A model generated the notes under the pieces. It had not been told where the DNA came from. It worked only from the letters and a program-made list of their open reading frames with translations, and ran no database searches. From NCBI GenBank assembly GCA_014871385.1, contig CM026433.1, forward strand, positions 14,821,985 to 14,885,984: a stretch of 64,000 nt of DNA, given 5' to 3'. This DNA is from Ceratodon purpureus (lineage: Eukaryota > Streptophyta > Bryopsida > Pseudoditrichales > Ditrichaceae). The translations under genes were made by a program, and so were the position numbers. This document shows, piece by piece, positions 12,151 through 25,067 of the stretch (positions are counted from its first letter, which is position 1; each line of letters starts with the position of its first letter).

Positions 12151-12719
12151 TGTCGGGCCTGCACGTTGAACTATGAGAAAACTCCAAAAACACGAACTAG
12201 CTCAGAAACGCAAGGAACAAAGTGCGGGCGAAAGATGGAGAAGAGCAGGGTCTGTAATTAGTTTCATAGAGGGAGAAGGAGAGAAGGAGCTAGACTATGA
12301 CAGGGCGTAGCAATTAAGTTACGCTCTGGGCATTATGGAAGGCAATCTGATCTGATATTCAATGATGAATAATCCTCCTCCTTCCACTTACATGTCAAAT
12401 CAGAGGGGGCTGAGAAGAGACTTCCAGAGTTAGGAAGTTGCACCTCCTCTCATGACATGGCGTTCGGACTAGACATCATGCTATCCAGCATGCATCATTG
12501 CAGCAACGCATCTGCCAACCTGGATGAACAAATTCACAGTAAATTCCACGTGGACGCCCAAGATCCGACTACAATTAGGCAGATACGGTAAATTAATGAA
12601 CCGGAAGTACTACTTCACATCATGTGCACTGGATCTGTTTAGAGCTAAATTGTGGAAACATGCACATGCATGGAGCATTCATGCATGGGATTGCATGAAG
12701 CATACCCTGATCTAGAAAT

Positions 12720-12832
12720 AAACTGACCGGGTTGAGGTAGGGTTTGTACACGGGTCTTACCCGGCTCTTCAGACATACCCGCTCTATACCCGCCTGCCGC
12801 TGGTACCCGTCGTCTATCAGGTTATTCATGAT
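12720..12832. repeat. Cluster of TACCCG/CGGGTA motifs
   Basis: ACCGGGT, ACGGGT, TTACCCGG, ATACCCGC (twice) and GTACCCGT occur within about 110 bp. The same motif type is clustered near the right end of the CACTA at about 24480-24790 (GATACCC, CCGGGTA, ACGGGTA). Short repeated motifs of this kind are where CACTA accessory proteins bind. The internal cluster lies just left of the captured chaperonin fragment. Confidence 0.45.
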
Positions 12833-12948
12833 CCCTGCTGCGTCTGTGCAAAACAAGAGCTGATGAAGAAGTTTAGCTGCTTGAGATAGATAACAGGAAT
12901 AGCACGCACGAAACCGCTACTGTGCAGCAGCAACAACAAAAGATTTAC

Positions 12949-13989
12949 CGCCATACCTTCCTCCACTTGAATTGTTGTCTCATAAGAGGAAGAAGATTCT
13001 ATTGATAAAACGCCCTCAGATCCAACCTTCTCAAGCGCATCACCAATCATAGTTCCAATAAAGTCATCGTTTCCAGCAGATATGGAGGCTACAGCTGTAC
13101 AGAAAAATATCAGAAGAATGCTCCTGCTCATATTCATGTATACCACCAAATATTGCCAAAATCACTGAAAGACGGATACTGCCGAAATTCCAAAAAACAT
13201 TACTCTGAGAAAAATCAGTCCTGGTCACGACTCTACCTTTAATCTGCCATCACGGCCTTTCACTGGCCGAGCTCGCCCCTTCAGCTCCTCGACAAGAGCT
13301 GCGGTTGTTTTGTCAATTCCTTTCTTGATAGCTATTGGATTAGCACCTGACGAGACATTCAGAAGTCCAAACTTTATCAATTCCACAGCCAGCACACAGG
13401 CAGTGGTAGTACAATCGCCTGCATAGTCATTTGTCTTGCTAGCAACCTGCACATGTCAAACAAGACAATCAGATCATTCACCTAATTTATCTGAATCGTA
13501 CAAGTTATTCCAGGGTACGGCATGAATTTCCAACTTGTAGCATATACATTGACAAATTTACGACTTGTTTCGGAAGTTTCTTCAAACACAAACGCACAGT
13601 GAACGGGCAAGCCGAGATACAGATTCGTTCTGGAACTGAGCCAAAACGCAAGGAAAGATCTGCGTGATTGTCTTCCACCAAGACATGGGAAACGAGGAAG
13701 TTATGTTTAATGCAACCAGAAACAGCAAGAAATGAAACAAGGAAGAATATAATCTACGCACAAGGGAAACTTATTCACAATGACAACCGCAGCAAAAAGT
13801 CTACCTATTTTGCACCATTTATCCACATTTTGCAAATGAAGTCCAGGTCAGAAAATTTGTGAATTACCTCTCTTATAAGACATGCTCCTGCATTTCCCAT
13901 TGAATTAGGATGCTGAATAGGTCGTGCAACGGTGACACCATCATTAATCACCTTGGGCTCTCCAGCCTCACCTAGAACCACATTCCGCC
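12949..13989 (-). pseudogene. Captured chaperonin-60 alpha fragment
   Basis: Three minus-strand exons match plastid chaperonin-60 alpha, the group I chaperonin that folds stromal proteins. Exon 13868-13989 encodes [20 protein letters not shown] and on to NAGACLIRE. Exon 13237-13446 encodes [29 protein letters not shown] and RPVKGRD. Exon 12949-13094 encodes ASISAGNDDFIGTMIGDALE, then GVLSIESSSSYETT and VEEGM. The rest of the roughly 580-residue precursor is absent. Two signs of decay are visible: the invariant GDGTT nucleotide-binding motif reads GDCTT, and the joint between the last two exons loses codon phase, giving an immediate stop. Introns persist, so capture happened at DNA level. The piece lies between two CACTA genes, on the same strand as the transposase. 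Confidence 0.85.
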
Positions 13990-14217
13990 CTGTAACGCAC
14001 AAACATCTAAGAGCATCAGTTTCCAGCGTATATATACGCACTCACAGCATAACCTACCTTGACACAAAAAGACACATAGTCACACGATAGACTGTTCTTG
14101 AGCAAGATAAGAAGAAGATGCACAGTTCCAAGAAAAGGAAATAAACACAGCAAAAAACAGCTAAACAAGTGTAGAAGAGGAGATGACGAGAAAGTGTGAT
14201 GCGGTACAAGTCCGTAC
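13990..14217. other. Spacer between chaperonin fragment and transposase
   Basis: A short stretch with no gene. The capture boundary on this side must lie between the chaperonin exon at 13989 and the transposase stop at 14218. Confidence 0.4.
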
Positions 14218-17200
14218 CTATTCCACGTACTGTAAGTCCACCTCGTCTTCGAATTGGGTATCATCTAAGTGAGCCTCATCTTCCAGATTCTCTTCTTCGA
14301 GAATATGGGCATTCAAGGCTTCTGCAGGCAGTTCCTCAATGTCCTCTTGGTTACCTGTCCTGTCATTCCGAGGCGACCTAGATGCGTGTCCTGACCTGGT
14401 GCTCAATGTAGGCCTCGAAGATCCCGAAGCTCCGAAGACAATGAATTCCCGCTCACCTTCTATGCGCTTCGATCGGGGATCATGACGGAGAACTACCTTC
14501 CATGAAGGGTCCACTGCATTGTCAATAAAAAATACTTGTGAAACGCTCGCCGGGTAAACATAAGGGTTGTCCTTCGGCCTGATTTCTCTTGCCATATACT
14601 GAACGACCCAAAATCCATAGCTGTCCTTCCTTATGACGCGTCGGCCTTGGTCGTGTGTCCTGATCCACGAACCTTCCATAACGACACAATTTATCCCATG
14701 ATACGTGACCAGTATGATATTCTTCAGAATTCCTACGTCTATTTCTGTCGAGGTTGGGGAGGGTGGAATTGCGGCAATGCCTGAGTCAAATGCGACAGTT
14801 GAATTCCCGTCCTCTGCATTGCAGACGTAATGAGATCCAAACGCCCACATACCGTTGAATGTCCAAGCATGTTGAGAGGGTGGGCAATGAAGGCAGTCTA
14901 ATTCTCTTGAAACGGGGAAACCGTCCCCTTTCAGATTTCTGACGTGATCATTTAACCAGTCAGCGAATTTCGGGAAAGACGTGGCAAGTTCGGGTGGGTA
15001 CTGCACCGGTTGTGCACGGCGTCGTCCAAGTGATCTAACATATGCCGCTCGAGCAAGCTTGAATTCTTCTTTCAGCTGTTGCCATTCTCTGTTTTCAACC
15101 ACCAAGACATTGTGAAATGTTAGACCGAACATGAAAATTTCACGAAGCACTATCTCTCAATTCACAGTAGGGAGCATCTAAGACTGTATTTGCTAGTTAC
15201 ATTGTACACTACCTGACAACTGCAACATGTTCAAGATATGAAAATTATCCCAGACAGCGTGCACCACTACAAAGAGTACAAGAAATAACGTAGACATCAA
15301 CCACTGTTAGAAATGAGCGTGCATCGAGTCGGAGTTAGCAGGTCAGGCCTATGCTAACCCCTTTCGATCACATTGCTAGATAGTGGAATGCTTACCCAAC
15401 TGACATAGATAGAGAATGGTACATGAAAGCATATTAATACAGACTATGATGGCATATGAAAAATTAAAACGTGACTGTAAATGTGTTGCAATATTTAATG
15501 ACACAGTAGAAACAGAAATTGCTGCAGGAAAAAAGAGACAGCACGAATCCAAAATAATTATACAGGTACTTAACACATGCTATGTCTGAACTTGAGAGAA
15601 AGGGAAACTGATGAGGGTGGTGGAACAGAGTAATATAAATTTGTTGGAGAATGATAGACGACAGATGTCTTACCTTAACAGTTCTTCGGTATGTACCGAA
15701 TGTTTGATAATGTAGTCGTGGATTAATTCGAGCTCTCTCTCAGTCAGTCGTTTTGTCTTAGGCTTCCCAAGCAGACACTCTCCTGAGTCCTTCAATTCCT
15801 CTTCCGCATCCCACACCCGACTTTTTGTATGCTCAAATAACTCAAAGTATTCAGTACAGAAACCTAAGCTCTCGTCAATCATGTAGCCGGAGGCCATACC
15901 GGCCTCCGGCTTTGATTTGTCACGCACGTATTTAGTAAGTACACCTAAGTATCTTTCAATAGAATAACACCATCTTGAATGAACAGGTCCGCACATTTCA
16001 AGCTCATCTACAAGGTGAACAACGAGATGCACCATTATGTCAAAAAAACCAGGCGGAAAGTTAAGTTCCAGTAGACAAAGGACTTCCACGGCATATGTTC
16101 TGAGAGCTGGGATCTCAGACAAGCGAATTTCTTTGGCACAAATTCTCTGGAACAAGTTGCCAACCCTGATTATAGTATCACGAACACCCCTTAACAAACT
16201 ATGGCGTATCGAGGCAGGTAGTATCTGCTGGAGCAAGACGTGGTGATCGTGACTCTTTAACCCGTTCAATCTTTTTTCACCAACGTGTTTTGTGAGGGTA
16301 CTACTGTAACCAGAAGGTACTCTTGTGTTTGACACCAAGGATAAAAATTTGGCCTTCTCTGTTTCTGAAAAAACATACGGTGCCTTTGGTTTTATGTAAT
16401 TCCCAGAGTTCCCAGGCACTAAGTGAAGGTCGTGCATCTTACCAGCCTGGGCCATGTCCCGTCTAGTTGCAAGTGTATCCTTGTCACCGAACAGGTGCTT
16501 CATGATGTTGTCTGAAACATTCCTTTCTATATGCATGATGTCCAATGTGTTTCGAATAGGCAATTCCTGTGAATAAAGTGCACCATCCGTGTTAGAAAAA
16601 TATTTGATATCAACTATCAACTACAACAAATTGTTTCACGGACTATCCTGTCTAAAATTCAAGGTATGTCAAACCCTCTTTTCAGAAACACCGTTCATTT
16701 ACTGTTACAGCATCGACATCGTGCCTACTAATTTGAAACCGTTCTACATGAGAGCTTCGACACCTGGACTCAGACCATAAAACATAGCAATTAATCCTAA
16801 GTGGGCAGAAATAATGAAACGCAAAGTTAATTGGATTGGGACGAATTGAAGCACGATCCTATGGACGGTATCGAAAAAAACGCAAAAAAAAAAATTCACA
16901 CTCGATTTCACGCGTTCAGTGGAGCCGCTCATGTACTATTGGGTTCACATCGTCATAAGACTATGGAATGTGTATTCGACAATTTGAATGGGTTACGATA
17001 GACTATACAACCGGGGAAATGCACCGCCGATGGAGTTCAGCAGGACCATAAGAATATTCCACTCAATGAACCGGAAACAACGCATTCTAAATGTAACGAT
17101 ATGGAAGGTCACATGTCTAGCTTCTGAACTAACTGGAGTGCGTAGATAAATAAGGACCCCAACCGAAGTTGGACCCCTTGACAGTGTTCCAACTTTTCCA

Positions 17201-19613
17201 TCGCATAAAGACATAGCTATTTCGTCGTCTAAAATTATTAATCTAAGTACTGCCTACCTATGCCGGAGGAAACTGGTTAGAATGCCAGTACAACCACTTG
17301 GAAGAACTGGGGAGGCATCGAAAACAATCATACCGCACAACCAGCAGTCTGCTTATGTTCCTATGTGATAATTAGCCTCCTCCCTATTACTTAATTGAAG
17401 CATTTTCCATTTGCTGAATGACGACTGACCCGAATGCCTTTACATCTCTCAGTAACACCATAGCCCTCGTAACGAAATCACATACTTCGCAACATGTTCA
17501 TTGATACACACGCATGTAATTCTAAGGGCTTCTATATAACCGGGAACATACATAACTGCATACCATGGTTAGTACAGAATGTGTTTACGCACCTTCCAGT
17601 ACGGAAGCTGAAACAGTGCGGACACCCTTTTAATTCCAAACACTCTGGCCGGATCCTCCGAGGCGGGACTCGCACCATGAGCCACCCAGTCCTGGCGTAG
17701 TCTCCCCCATCTCTGAACATCAGCGGACGTAACTCTAGGTGGCGGGTCTCCACTTTCTTCTGTCCCGCCCCAAGCAGGAATGCTCATACGCCAAGGATGG
17801 TCATTGGGCAAGAATTTACGATACTGATTATCGTACACGTTCTTGTGTAGAGCCAGAGACCTCCTTGAAATGGTGTTGGGGCCACAAACAGGACACCCAC
17901 GGTAGCCCTTTGTCACACAACCAGCGACTATTCCGTACGCGGGAAAGTCGTGGATTGTCCAAAGTAAAATTGCTTTTAGATTGAAGCGTGGACTACCTTG
18001 AAACATTGAGGCATCGTCCGTCACAACTCCATGACTCCATAGAATCTGTAGCTCCTCTAAGAGCGGTTGCATGTAGACATCAAAATTATCACCTGTTACT
18101 GATTTTTTGCCCGGAATGATGAGGCTAAGCATGATAAAATGCTTCTTAGTAGTCATCCACGGAGGTAGGTTATAATTTAAAATTAAAACCGGCCATGTGC
18201 TCCATGTTGATCGCTTTACTGAAAACGGATTCACTCCGTCAGTAGCCAAACCTAGGCGTAGGTTCCTGGGCTCTGATGCAAATTCGTCCCTCCACCTCCA
18301 GTTCACAAACTTCCATTGATGAGAATCAGCCACACCACGCATCACTCCATCTTCGCTCTCGTGTCTTGAATGCCACGTCATGAATGACGCCTGGAGAGGA
18401 GTACTATACATGCGTTGTAGCCTGGGAATCAACGGAAAATGTCGCAGGACCTTAACAGGTACTTTGCTCTTTCCTACAACCTTGTACCGATTAGCCTGAC
18501 ATTTCGGACATTTATCTAAATCCTTGTATTCGGGGCCTCTAAACAGAATGCATGTCTTGGGGCCAGAACAACAGTGAATAGTGTCGTACGCTAGACCAAG
18601 GTCATTGAGAACCTTAGACGCTTGGTACTCGTTCGAGGGCAAGCAATTCACAGACGGCAGTAGACTCTTGCTTAGAATCGAAAAAATCTCGTTTACTAGC
18701 TGATTGGAAGCACTATGAGTATGCAAGCAGTTGAGTAGGAGCAGCGTACCGCCTAATTGAGTTAAACCACTGCCTGGGAATAGTGGCGTCGTTGCAGATT
18801 CCTCAAGAATTTGGTGCTGAGTGGGGGGTCCTTGAGCCATAGCCGGAAGGTCGTCATCGGCCATATCCATATCTGCATCGGCGTCTGGTCCCTCTTCAGG
18901 CTCGTCGCCGTCACCAAGTATGTGCGGTAGAGCATCCTCGGCCTCGAAATCGTCACCTCGCTGCCCATTCTCTTGTTGAAGATTTTCGGGTGCATCGTCA
19001 TTGCGGATATTTCCCAGACTCCCCGCCAATGAGTCGTACACGTGAAATGTATGTCTCACTAATCGCTGAATGTTTGCTCCGCCGTCAAGCACTCTTCCCC
19101 CATGGCCAAGAGTTCCCCGACCCTTTTCTCCAAACTGTTCTCTGATGTCCTCTTCCCACTCATTGTCCGAATCATCCAAGTCGAAACCCTAATAACGAAT
19201 ACAAGCAGAAGCTCAAATAGACAGTCGTAACCTTGAAACAACGAAACTGATCCACGAAACAACAAAGTATCCAACTATCGCATAAACCATAGCTCCATTC
19301 AAAAATTTACCTCGGTTCTACCGCGATGGGCGGGGTGTCGACCATAACGCTGGAGATGTTGACAAACAACTGGTCTGTAACGTAGCGATCTAGTCTCCCC
19401 AAGGCAAATGTTACATGGACAAACTCGTTTGTGTCTCCCCATCCTATCAGCGAGTACCTCCTCTCTGAAATTCAGTTTCGCATCTCGAGCCATTATCCGA
19501 TTCGGGTCTCGCAGGCTTCGAATACTATCATTCTCCATAGACATATTGTGAGACTGTGGTACCCTCTCTAGCCTGTCTGCGATTGCGTCGACACAGTTGC
19601 GAATGCTTAGCAA
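14218..19613 (-). CDS. CACTA TNP2-type transposase
   Basis: Minus-strand exons: from about 19613 to 19311, then 17593-19188, 15674-16566 and 14218-15088. All three introns are GT-AG and in phase. The first exon carries the transposase-associated motif CPCNIC with a following HL. The long second exon holds the Transposase_21/TNP2 core: HCCSGPKTCILFRGPEY, CPKCQANRY, PLIPRLQRMY, LRLGLATDGVNPF, WSTWPVLILNYNLPPW and CPVCGPNT. The third continues RNTLDIMHIERNV and carries a DUF4218-like domain (LNFPPGFFDIMVHLVVHLV). The fourth holds a DUF4216-like domain (VVMEGSWIRT, QVFFIDNAVDPSW). The encoded catalytic protein cuts and joins the element ends. No ATG was found in the first exon, whose frame opens at a TGA near 19685, so an upstream exon is likely. 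The joined frame of over 1,200 codons has no stop, so it looks intact. Confidence 0.9.
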
Positions 19614-19941
19614 GGAAACCCTCGTAGAGAAAAAGGCCGTTGTGTTCGAGGATGTTGTACATCTCAGCTGAATGAACAGTCATCCTGTCCATGTTGGATG
19701 AAAATTAATTAACAGACTACGGAAAGCATCATTCCCTCTCCGACCGTTTGCATGCACAAGAGAATAACAAGTGTCATAAGAGGGCTCTTTATTGAAGCGG
19801 AATGAATGTGTGGAATTAACACCGAATGAAAATGAGATCATCAAATTCCAGGCAGCGCAGGCATTCATTCGAAAGACCCGGCCTTTCCGACACGGGACAG
19901 AAGGTGACCGACAATTAAAACCCTGCACTCCTGTCTAGCTG

Positions 19942-20790
19942 CTAATTCTGTAAACACTGCCGCGTATGAACATCTAGGCAAAACGCCAGGAGACGCTGAA
20001 GCAAAACCTTCCAAGCCGTGTCCGGAAAATTATGGACGGCTCCCAAGGTGCAAAGAAATGCTAGTGTAGATTTAAATGAATCGTAATGAGAGCATCCTTT
20101 AGTCGCTGAGTTCGCAACCTCACTATCTCCTGACGTGAAGTGCAGACGTGGTCCATGTGTTCTTTCCAATGACACATCCACCGCACAGAATGTAGGAGAG
20201 GGAAAGACCGTCGGGGCAGGATCATATCTGTCGCCAGCACCCCTCACATTGATTGAGCTCCCGCACCTGATCATGGTTTGAAATAATCCCGCACTCAAAT
20301 CATTCCCGATTCCACAAGCTAGCTCGGTTGAAGCAGGTCCGGGCACAAGGCTGGCAAAATCAGATACGAGACTCTTATCGTCACTTCCCGATTTCGAATA
20401 CCATGCCATGCAAGTATCCTGGTGCTGATCACTAAACAAGCGTCGCAGCCTTCCTGATAGGGGAATTTGTCGTATGAACTCAATGGAGGGACTCTGATCC
20501 GTTGCCAGGAGATTGCGTTCCGCCATATCCAGGTCCACGGCATTCTCCGCATCCGCTACAGCGCCTGTCTCCCCGTTCTGATCATCTGTACGACTCTCAC
20601 ATGCACCCAGCGTGTCAACAACCAAATCATCCTCTCTCTCAGAAAGCGCCTTCTCATAATCGTCATTTTCCCTCAGCACGTCATGTAGATCCCCAAAATT
20701 CCAAATGCTCACTATATTGCCTGAAGAATCTCTGCGACGGAAACCGTACTTAATCAACCTCTCAGGACTCCACCCCTCCGGAGTCCACAT
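19942..20790 (-). CDS. CACTA-borne open frame, 282 residues, unplaced
   Basis: An ATG-started frame (MWTPEGWSPERLIKYGFR) on the transposase strand, immediately upstream of the transposase exons. It is acidic in the middle. The run LSGRLRRLFSDQHQDTCMAW recalls IPRLQRMYSTPLQASFMTW inside the transposase core, which hints at a duplicated or diverged piece of transposase. It may be the 5' part of the transposase gene joined by splicing, or a separate small gene. No domain is recognised. Confidence 0.4.
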   Translation of the reverse strand: MWTPEGWSPERLIKYGFRRRDSSGNIVSIWNFGDLHDVLRENDDYEKALSEREDDLVVDTLGACESRTDDQNGETGAVADAENAVDLDMAERNLLATDQSPSIEFIRQIPLSGRLRRLFSDQHQDTCMAWYSKSGSDDKSLVSDFASLVPGPASTELACGIGNDLSAGLFQTMIRCGSSINVRGAGDRYDPAPTVFPSPTFCAVDVSLERTHGPRLHFTSGDSEVANSATKGCSHYDSFKSTLAFLCTLGAVHNFPDTAWKVLLQRLLAFCLDVHTRQCLQN

Positions 20791-21243
20791 CTCGAAGACT
20801 AGCTATACTCTCTGCAGTACCGAGAACTCCGAGAATCGAACACCCCAACTGCGAATAAGTAGCACGCCAACAGGACGCTTGAAGGTGAAGCTGCCTCGTC
20901 TAAGCAGGAGCCTCACCAAGCGTTCCCAGAGCCAGTGCCCGATGAAGGCTCCCACGTTACACTATCTAATCCTGGAATCGAAATAGCAGCCGCCCAATGT
21001 ATACTAATAGAACGAATTTGTCACGCTCCGAAAGTGAAGCTCGGGCATTGAAGGTCCACGAACCGAACTCCGATTTCACCTCCAAGTAGATCATGGGTGC
21101 TCCATTTGGTCTAAAATTGATAGAGCCAACGTGAGAAAGACAGGTCGTGCTTCCGGTTTAGCAGTGTCGCCTTTCCAGATATCTTCCTCTGATATCACTT
21201 TCTAGCCCACTATTTTTCTCCTTCATCTATCGAATACCTAGTT
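20791..21243. promoter_or_regulatory. Divergent promoter region of the CACTA genes
   Basis: The 450-bp gap lies between the minus-strand open frame starting at 20790 and the plus-strand gene starting at 21244. Both sets of element genes probably start here. No convincing TATA box was picked out. Confidence 0.4.
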
Positions 21244-24197
21244 ATGAATCGCCGTCTAGAAACCCTAATGGCGGCATCCAGAGTTCCAAACCAGCTTGAT
21301 TTTTTAGTTTATGAATCATGTTCTGGGGATTCATCATCGCAGGACAGTTCGATTTCGGAGCCCACGCACTTCACCTCGACGGGTTGCAGCAACGAGCTTT
21401 CTGTCGCTGCCGACATGGCTTTTCCGGCTAGAATGGGAGACCGTCCCATGGTAGACGGCGTATCGTGTGATCCACCAAGCAGAAATCAGGTAAGCCATGT
21501 AACCACTCTCCCCCATTTCGTTATGAGTGAACTCACTTAGAAGCACTTCTGTGAAGTTCCTTTTGAATGAGAGATCCGGCCATTTACAGAATATGTGCAT
21601 AATTTCTTGTCGCAGAAGAACTTAGAACTGGCCCGTCGAAAGAAGTAATATGCTGAGCTCAACTTGGCTACATAATTTTTCTTACATAGCGCCAGAATGT
21701 TGAAAAGTATATTGACCGTATGAGTTCATCAAACATTTACTTCAGTAGACCTCCTTCTGTAAGCCAACGTACGCATGTCATGTTCATAATCGTGCTTCTG
21801 TGACCTAGACGCAGTGGCCTATGGATAGCCAACATGGGACTTCGCAGTACGGTGCACACCGACCACCACCCGGTTACAACACGTCTCCTCTTCCAACCAT
21901 GTTCGGAACCATGCCCTCTCACGGACACTGGACAGATGAGCGTATGGCCTCTACCTCTCAAGTTCGCAACAGTGTCGGAATGGAACAGATGGAGCCAATT
22001 CGAAACGTCCCTCCGACTCCGTATAGAGCCCAGCATGGCCCTGCACCCGAATCCAGAACTGTTGAGCCTCGGCAGTCCTCGGACATGATACCGGACGTAA
22101 GAAGGCAAGAGGATAATAGAAAACGCTCCATATCTCGTGAGTTCCAACGACCGTACCTGAAGGAGATGGCAGCGGCACATGCTCAAAACCGAGAACCGAA
22201 CATCGAAATCCCTGTCTGCCCTTCAGGTACGGTTCTTGGCTTAAAATCTTGTTGGCATAGAGCAGCGCGACTCTGTGCTAGGCAGACTATTAATTACAAA
22301 ATACGTAGTTACAAAGGGAAACGCCCATACTGGGAGTCTCAAGTCGAAACTGTTGCTGAAAAACTAGCTCAGCAATTCAATTATAGCAGACCTCTTGACA
22401 TTACATACCTAGGTAAATTTTTAAAGAACACGCTTAAAAATGATAGGAAGACTTGGAAAAAATATTTTATTTACACCCATGGCTTAAGGCACCATAAATG
22501 TCCAGAAGAAGCTTTCACGGAATGGAAGAGGTATTGGGTGAGTGAAGCAGGTAGGGACGAATCAATGCACATGACTGAGATGAGAAAAGGGAGAAACAAA
22601 ACGGCACGGACCATGCACACTACGTCGGATTCAGAACCATTCTCGAACAGCGAACCAGCACAGAATCCGGTGAGTCTGAACTTCTTATTCTGGTATCGGC
22701 ATTGCTTTATGCCGTAGCCCACCATAACCACATATTGTACTTATAGTTGGAATTCCATATCCGCCCATTGGACTAACACATCGTATCTAGGTTTTTACCA
22801 CACCATCGAACCAGGAGCTCTCAAACCGATTTGCTGGTGCCTCTACCTTTAACAGCGATTATTCCGCTAATCACCACGTGACGACATCAGCCTCTGCTCA
22901 CGGACCCCGACACGACGACAGCACGCCGAACCTCTCGACGGTAACCTTCCATCTCATAAACTCTTACTGAGTCATATCTGAGTGCTGACTTGCTAAAACC
23001 TACGTGTTTAAAGAGAACTTAAAGTTTCATAGAACCTCGTCGGGGACTTCGAATTACTGAAGAGTCATACATTTCTCGCAGAGGCCAGCTACGCCACCGT
23101 ATGTCATTAGGGAGACGACTCGAATAAACGCACTGGAGGCCACTGTCCAACAAATGGCAGTTGATTTATCAAGCAGCAAGGAACAGATTTCGGAGGTAAA
23201 GGAACTCCTCCTACGCTTAATTAACCCATCCAATTCACCTGCCCCCAATCGCTTGCCTCCGTCTCCAGTGAACCAGCAGCAACCGTTCAGGTCACTGACT
23301 CTTGAGGTCCTCCGGTCTGAGAGCGTGCTTCCTGAGGACCTGCACCCCCCAACCGCACAAGATAGAAGTTATTCTCGTATCATAAGAGGACCATCTCATC
23401 TGGAAGATCGCGTGGACGCTCTGCCCGGAGACCCGCATGGCGTGACTCGCATCGCTGAAGATCCTGTTGCACGAACTGAGCATGACTCCTCGTGGTGCAG
23501 TGGAGATACTGTTCCCGTTACGCCTAACACACTCTTGCAGAACTTTACGAACAGGATGCCTATCGGGGCTGCGACATCCACCGACATATCCGGGTCGTTC
23601 GGGACCACTTCGCAAGATGTTTCTCCTCGTCCCGCAACTATGTACGTAGCGCAGTCACAGTCGCGTGGAATTGAAGAGGGAGAGTCAAACAGGAGTCGGG
23701 GTGGAGACGGTTCGCGTACACCGCCTCCCGAGGGTGTCACGAGCGAAGCAGGAGACTGTCTGAGGACACAAGACGGAGTCCAGACACGAGGCATGGCAAC
23801 GCTTGTTGATGCAGAACCTCAGGTTAGACCACCACGACCACGATTTGAATACGGATTATTGCCGAGAATAACGAAGACCGCAATCGCCGTAAACTGTTTG
23901 TGCTACGTTTTGCATCCTGACCATGCGGACGTCATTGTGGCCGAGGGACGCGCTGGGGGTAGCTGGAAGTCTCCATCTTCCAAGTTTGGTTCAATGTGCG
24001 CAGAGGGGGAGCAAATGGTTCAGATCCACAAGATCATCAAGCCCAATCTGCCACTGATCTTCATCGAAGAGAGACAGCCTTTCACTATATTGGATCACGC
24101 AGTTGTCAAGCCTGCTGGCTCTAGTGTCTATGTTAAGTGGCATTCCAAGCTATTGAGGAAGAAATCGACCACCAAACCCCCAAAGTCACGCGTTTAG
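21244..24197 (+). CDS. CACTA TNP1/Transposase_24-like protein
   Basis: Four exons: 21244-21489, 21815-22669, 22791-22940 and 23082-24197. All are GT-AG and in phase, giving 788 residues. Residues about 220-300 resemble the plant Transposase_24 region: a basic helix-rich stretch with FLKNTLKNDRKTWKKYF, then AFTEWKRYW, an Arg/Lys run and NKTARTMH. A Pro/Ser-rich region follows, then a coiled-coil-like stretch (RINALEATVQQMAVDLSSSK). The C-terminus (MVQIHKIIKP, FTILDHAVVKPAGSSVYVKW) recalls the conserved end of En/Spm TNP1 proteins. In known CACTA elements the second protein binds subterminal repeats and brings the ends together, and that role is inferred here. The frame is open throughout. Confidence 0.8.
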
Positions 24198-25067
24198 ATT
24201 TTCATGTTACTCCAGACATCGCTACTGATTCCATACATGCAGATATAGAGCAGGGCCACCATTAGATGCTTCGAAATCGCATGTGTATTTCGTAAACGCG
24301 TTTACAGATTTAATAGCAATTACTGTTCATGAACATTCTTCTCTCCTTTTCCATTTGCCCATACTGTGATCACCGCTCTCATTGAATCCATCGCACAAAC
24401 ACAACCCGCCAATTTTGCAAATGCTGAAGCTAAACCCATGAAATCCATTCTGCAGAAATTGACGTGTCACCCACTCCTCACGCAAATCCGATATCCACGA
24501 ACACGATACCTACCCACCTGATACCCACGCAAACAAATGTCGCACCCTCAATACCCTCCCTGAGATACCAGGCCGATGTTCCCCCAAACGCAGTATCTAG
24601 AAGACCCTGATCCTGTAGACGCGGTCTTCAGAACTGCTTCCGGGTAGGATAAGACGACCCGGTCCTCATCGATATCAATCACCAGCAAAACGGGTATGAA
24701 ATATACCGGCAGGGACCAAGACGGATACCCCCGACCAGTGCATGTCTGGATCTCAACCCCGGGTACGAAGTTCGTAACTAGTAAATGGTTAAAACCTGCA
24801 TGGATGTAGTAGTAAATCACGGATGTGGACAGAACATCCGATTCCCCAGTAAATGTACATTAAGATTTCACTGTAACCATTCTACCAGACCGCGTCGCAC
24901 GCGGGAGTCGTGGGCCACTGTCAGGTCCATTAATGGAACCTGTGGGACCTGGGGTTCGATCCTTTCCACCTTCCCCATGGAATCAAAATTAGCATGTCAG
25001 GGTGGCGAACTACACCGAAAGGATTTTCATTACACCATTTCTCCCTGGGCCTTTTCGGTACTGATCC
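24198..25067. other. CACTA right subterminal region
   Basis: No gene. Between about 24480 and 24790 there are many GGGTA/TACCC motifs in both orientations, often preceded by C or G (CCGGGTA, ACGGGTA, GATACCC). At 24951-24960 a GGTTCGATCC box resembles an RNA polymerase III B box, but no complete tRNA fold was found. Confidence 0.5.

Noticed and set aside
24890-24985. Possible tRNA with GGTTCGATCC
   Set aside because: No A box at the right distance and no cloverleaf could be formed by eye.
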